The notes beneath the pieces are model-generated. The model had not been told where the DNA came from. It made no database searches and worked only from the letters and a program-made list of their open reading frames with translations. Of a stretch of 64,000 bases of DNA, positions 60,941 to 64,000 are shown in pieces (position 1 is the stretch's first letter; each line of letters opens with the position of its first letter). This DNA comes from Tritrichomonas musculus (taxonomy: Eukaryota > Parabasalia > Tritrichomonadida > Tritrichomonadidae), in contig JAPFFF010000027.1 in assembly GCA_039105265.1 (NCBI GenBank), positions 1,488,001-1,552,000 of the forward strand. The letters run 5' to 3'. The position numbers were made by a program, and so were the translations under genes.

Positions 60941-62998
60941 TTATTCGCCAGGTATAATAATCATCTTTGATTCAATGTGCTGTCTATATAAATCAACAAG
61001 TCTAGATGCGTCTTCTTCAGAAATTTCATCCTCTTTAACTTTCACATATGAAAACTTCTTCGTTATAGTATTAACAACTCTAACATGAAAAATCCGAATT
61101 CGTCTTGAGTTTGAGATTTCAGCTCCCAAAGTAATGTTGATAACACTGTCGACAACTTGGGTTGGCTTTTTTGCTGGTGCTGCACCAACAATAAAAGACT
61201 TCTTTGGCCTTGTAGGATTCGGATCAACTATACCTCTAAACGAAGTAGGCATTGTTTTTGTTGTTTTTAGAGGATGAGACAATGTGGAATGAGAAAAAAC
61301 TTTTTTTTCAGTTTTTTTCTTTTTCAATTTCATTTTAACGAGTTTTGGCTCGTTTAGGTTAACGTTTATATTTCTAGTTTTAGTTATGTTATAATTTTTA
61401 TCATTAATCTTGTTGATTGATTTGTTGCTGAGCATACTCTGGCTCGTCCGCAGGAAGTAAGAAGGATCCTCTCGAGGTATAATATTCTTTGGTGGAATAG
61501 CGCAAGGTGGCAAAGGAATTGAGAACTTTTCAGCATCTTGTTTTGTACTTTCTGTATCTAAAACTGAGTCAGTAATTGTGAGAAAAGTTTTTCTTTTACT
61601 AACTTTTTGAGAAGGCTTGTCAAATAATAAATCATCATCAATAATTTCTTCTTTTTGTTTAGATTTTTGAATTGGATCTTCAATTTTTTGTTTTTCTCGA
61701 AAAAGTCCTCTGCCATCCCAATAAAGTGATTCAATCCAAATTGGCTGGATAAATCGGTTGTCAATTTTCAAAATTGCTCGACCATTTATCAATTCAATTG
61801 CATCACATGAAACCCAATTGTTTGTAAACGGATGTCGGATAGATACAGAATCATTTAAATGAGGAATAACAGTCATTTCGCATGGTAGTTCCATGAACAT
61901 TTCATTGTAAATCACATCAAAATCTTTGTCAATAGGCCCAAAATCATATGAATTACGGAATTTAACATATATCATCATATCTTCGCTTTTTAAAATTTTT
62001 TCATCTAATTCTTCCGAACGATAAATAATTGCACTAATTAAAAGACGAGGGAAAGATCCAAGTTGTGGAATACTGCCTTGCTGAAGATACTTGCGAAGAT
62101 TAATGCGAGACCAAACATCGTTTTCTTTATCATTTCTAGGTGAAATGCGTGTATCAATCTGTGAAAGGATAACAAATTCAACCCAGTTTTCAATTTTTTC
62201 GAATGTTTCTGAGATAAGTGACCAATATGCGCGTGATATAACACGAGGAATAAGCTGAATTGGAAAACCACACCAATGATTAGATAAAATTCCAAGAGCA
62301 ATTCCAAAAAGGTCAAAAAAGTCTCCTTCTGGAAGTTTATAACTTGACTGGGTTTTTAAATATGTGAGTCTATCAATTTGTGGCTTTCTAGTTAAAAATT
62401 GTATTGCAATGCCAGTTGAGTTTAGAAATCGTGATGGATCAACAAATCTGCATTCCGATCCGCCAAGAAATGATTTTGCTGCATTCGAAATGCTCTCTTG
62501 GCAATGGAAAGGAAGTGGATGTCGCCTTGCTGAAAGAATTATTTCTCCAAATTGTTTTGTTTTTTTGAATTCTTTTGCTTTCCTACGAATGTGATCTGTA
62601 ATAAAATAACCATCAATAATCCAAGCTTTTTTTAATAATGCTGGAATTGTTAATGGGCCTGAATTTGTATATTTCTGAAAATTATTATCCTGGAGATATA
62701 AGTGTAAAATGTCAATTCTTCTTAAATCAAGAATATCATCGATTTCGAGCGAATTATGTCTAATGTCAAGAGTTCCAAGATATTGAAAGCAGGTAATAAA
62801 TTTTAAATCAGATAAAACATTATAATCAAGATAAATATTCCAAATTCGACACTTTGTAAAAAAAATATCGTTTGGTAATTTGGCTATTTTGTTGTTTGAT
62901 AGAAATATGTCTCGCGCTTTCGGAGGTATATCATCAGGGGTAATTGTTTCAAGCGATTTTCCTCGAAGATCTGCAGATATAATAGTCTCTTCTTCCAT
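60941..62998 (-). CDS. Leucine-rich-repeat protein (685 aa), second of an LRR pair
   Basis: The first ATG is at 62998; the frame is open three codons further back to a TTG. Residues about 5-110 are short leucine-rich repeats: DIFLSNNKIAKLPNDIFFTK and LGTLDIRHNSLEIDDILDLR. An approximately 300-residue helical region follows that I do not recognise (ESISNAAKSFLGGSECRFVD; FEKIENWVEFVILSQIDTRI). A beta segment follows with SIRHPFTNNWVSCDAIELIN. The C-terminal 200 residues are basic and probably disordered. No membrane segment. It lies head-to-tail with the other LRR gene but shares only the repeat type. TCATAT Inr-like sequences lie about 20-40 bp upstream. Confidence 0.7.
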   Translation of the reverse strand: MEEETIISADLRGKSLETITPDDIPPKARDIFLSNNKIAKLPNDIFFTKCRIWNIYLDYNVLSDLKFITCFQYLGTLDIRHNSLEIDDILDLRRIDILHLYLQDNNFQKYTNSGPLTIPALLKKAWIIDGYFITDHIRRKAKEFKKTKQFGEIILSARRHPLPFHCQESISNAAKSFLGGSECRFVDPSRFLNSTGIAIQFLTRKPQIDRLTYLKTQSSYKLPEGDFFDLFGIALGILSNHWCGFPIQLIPRVISRAYWSLISETFEKIENWVEFVILSQIDTRISPRNDKENDVWSRINLRKYLQQGSIPQLGSFPRLLISAIIYRSEELDEKILKSEDMMIYVKFRNSYDFGPIDKDFDVIYNEMFMELPCEMTVIPHLNDSVSIRHPFTNNWVSCDAIELINGRAILKIDNRFIQPIWIESLYWDGRGLFREKQKIEDPIQKSKQKEEIIDDDLLFDKPSQKVSKRKTFLTITDSVLDTESTKQDAEKFSIPLPPCAIPPKNIIPREDPSYFLRTSQSMLSNKSINKINDKNYNITKTRNINVNLNEPKLVKMKLKKKKTEKKVFSHSTLSHPLKTTKTMPTSFRGIVDPNPTRPKKSFIVGAAPAKKPTQVVDSVINITLGAEISNSRRIRIFHVRVVNTITKKFSYVKVKEDEISEEDASRLVDLYRQHIESKMIIIPGE

Positions 62999-63698
62999 AA
63001 TTTGCAAAAAATCGTTATAAATATGAAAAACGAAAAAATATGATTTTTATAAAAATATCATGATTTTAATATTAAATACATCCATTGAATAAAACCAAAT
63101 TTAAAGTTTTAAAAGAAATGTTTTCTTTTCCGATATATTAATAAATTTTAATTCAATTAAAATTCTTAATTTACAATTTGTAAATAATTGAAAAGAAAAA
63201 GCCAGATTTAATTGGGTAATATCTTTGATTGCTGAGAACAAAAAAAAGAAAAAAGAAATTTAATGCCTTGAATGATATTAATAAATCAAAATATTTGATA
63301 TATCCTATTTAAACCATAATATTTTGTTATTCAATACCTTTAAATATTTATTCTTTTTAATTGGTATAAAGACACACAATTAAAATTTAATTAAAAAAAG
63401 GATCCATTACATTGTTATGTCTCGTTATTTGAAATTTTCATTTTAATTAACTTGATCTGATGTTATGCAGATATTTTAATAAGCAGAATGAAATTCGATA
63501 ATTTATAAGTGTTGTTAATTTAATTTAAGATTTAAACAATAACAAATAAAAGCAGTTTATTGAGATATGATGAAAATATTTTGATTTCACCTATTTTAAA
63601 CGGCTCACATTTTAATTGAAGTGAAATAAAAAAAGTTTTTTTTGTCAAAAAAAAGAGAAAAGAAATTGTTTTTTAGGCTTAGTTGTTTATTTAATTAA
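62999..63698. other. AT-rich intergenic region
   Basis: About 700 bp without a gene. It contains the upstream region of the LRR gene and the 3' flank of the gene cut by the right edge. Confidence 0.5.
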
Positions 63699-64000
63699 TT
63701 AAAATCCTTTTGTTGATGTCTTTGTCATTATCAATTGTGCAACTGCGTCGAGGGTGGTCTGGCTCTCACCAGCTCCGAGTAGCCTCCTAATTTCTCCATC
63801 TGATTTCTGGAGCTGAGCAATTGTGTTCTTAGCTCTATCAAGTACAGCTTTGAATGATCTCTCATCAATTTGTTCGTTGGGGTTGAAGAAACTTCTGAAT
63901 GCATCTGCGCCAAGAGCAAAGATCTTTCTCTTATCTGCTTCGGCACGAGCCTTTTGTTCTTCTAATTTAGCGCTATAAATGCTTTCTGCTTGAACCTTTT
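63699..64000 (-). CDS. C-terminal 100 residues of a helical protein (5' end outside window)
   Basis: The minus strand is open from the window edge to a TAA at 63701-63699. The visible end is helical: KVQAESIYSAKLEEQKARAE, then RKIFALGADAFRSFFNPNEQ, DRAKNTIAQLQKSDGEIRRL and a final MTKTSTKGF. A coiled-coil stretch leads into a compact helical domain. Codon use is markedly richer in G and C (GCC, CTC, ACC, AAG) than in the neighbours, as in highly expressed trichomonad genes. The family is not recognised from this part. Confidence 0.7.
   Translation of the reverse strand, partial: KVQAESIYSAKLEEQKARAEADKRKIFALGADAFRSFFNPNEQIDERSFKAVLDRAKNTIAQLQKSDGEIRRLLGAGESQTTLDAVAQLIMTKTSTKGF

Noticed and set aside
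1-64000. CRISPR arrays, bacterial operons or ribosome binding sites
   Set aside because: The gene content, single-gene promoters and protein families are eukaryotic; no spaced direct-repeat array of CRISPR type was seen.

Overview
The window looks like nuclear DNA of a parabasalid flagellate, most likely Tritrichomonas or a close relative. It is very AT-rich, its genes are intronless and use the standard code with all three stops, and Trichomonas-type initiator sequences (TCATTT and variants) lie a few bases before several start codons. The protein families fit an anaerobic flagellate: ARMC3, DPY-30, R2R3 Myb, GET4, MATE, SWI3-like SWIRM/SANT, HMG box, PP2A B56, TAF2-like and LRR/coiled-coil proteins. 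The species is inferred, not proven.

Layout. Positions 1-14758 hold host genes: a large secreted or membrane-anchored surface protein running off the left edge, ARMC3, an armadillo-like protein, a coiled-coil protein, a DPY-30 protein and a Fis1-like tail-anchored protein. Positions 14759-28957 are an accessory island of nested and decayed mobile DNA. It holds a 2.7-kb element with a 9-bp target duplication carrying a 1.46-kb Tc1/mariner-type element inside it, a broken copy of an unusual SF2 helicase gene, a pogo-like transposase remnant, and two different full-length but broken Tc1/mariner elements standing side by side. Next comes a roughly 4-kb segment of distinct composition with a whole helicase gene, two related small genes and structured non-coding DNA. 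Positions 28958-35929 return to host genes (Myb, GET4, MATE, an acidic-tailed protein). Positions 35930-44024 are a second gene-poor island dominated by a 5.2-kb terminal-inverted-repeat element with an 8-bp target duplication, which contains at least two further insertions with clear ends. Positions 44025-64000 are gene-dense: SWIRM/SANT, BTB, a 949-residue coiled coil, HMG box, a small membrane protein, B56, a TAF2-like protein, two LRR proteins, and the 3' end of a gene cut by the right edge.

How it fits together. The host genes mix chromatin and transcription (Myb, SWI3-like, HMG, TAF2-like, perhaps DPY-30), flagellum or cytoskeleton (ARMC3, LRR/coiled-coil proteins, perhaps DPY-30), and tail-anchored protein handling (GET4 and a likely client, the Fis1-like protein). 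They stand as single genes with their own short promoters, not as operons. The strongest candidate for something undescribed is the segment at about 24.2-28.4 kb. Its helicase, two paralogous small genes, shared leader motif TTTTT(G/C)TG(C/T)AA and hairpin-rich spacer look like one genetic unit that is not typical host DNA. A decayed helicase copy 5 kb away shows that the family is repetitive.
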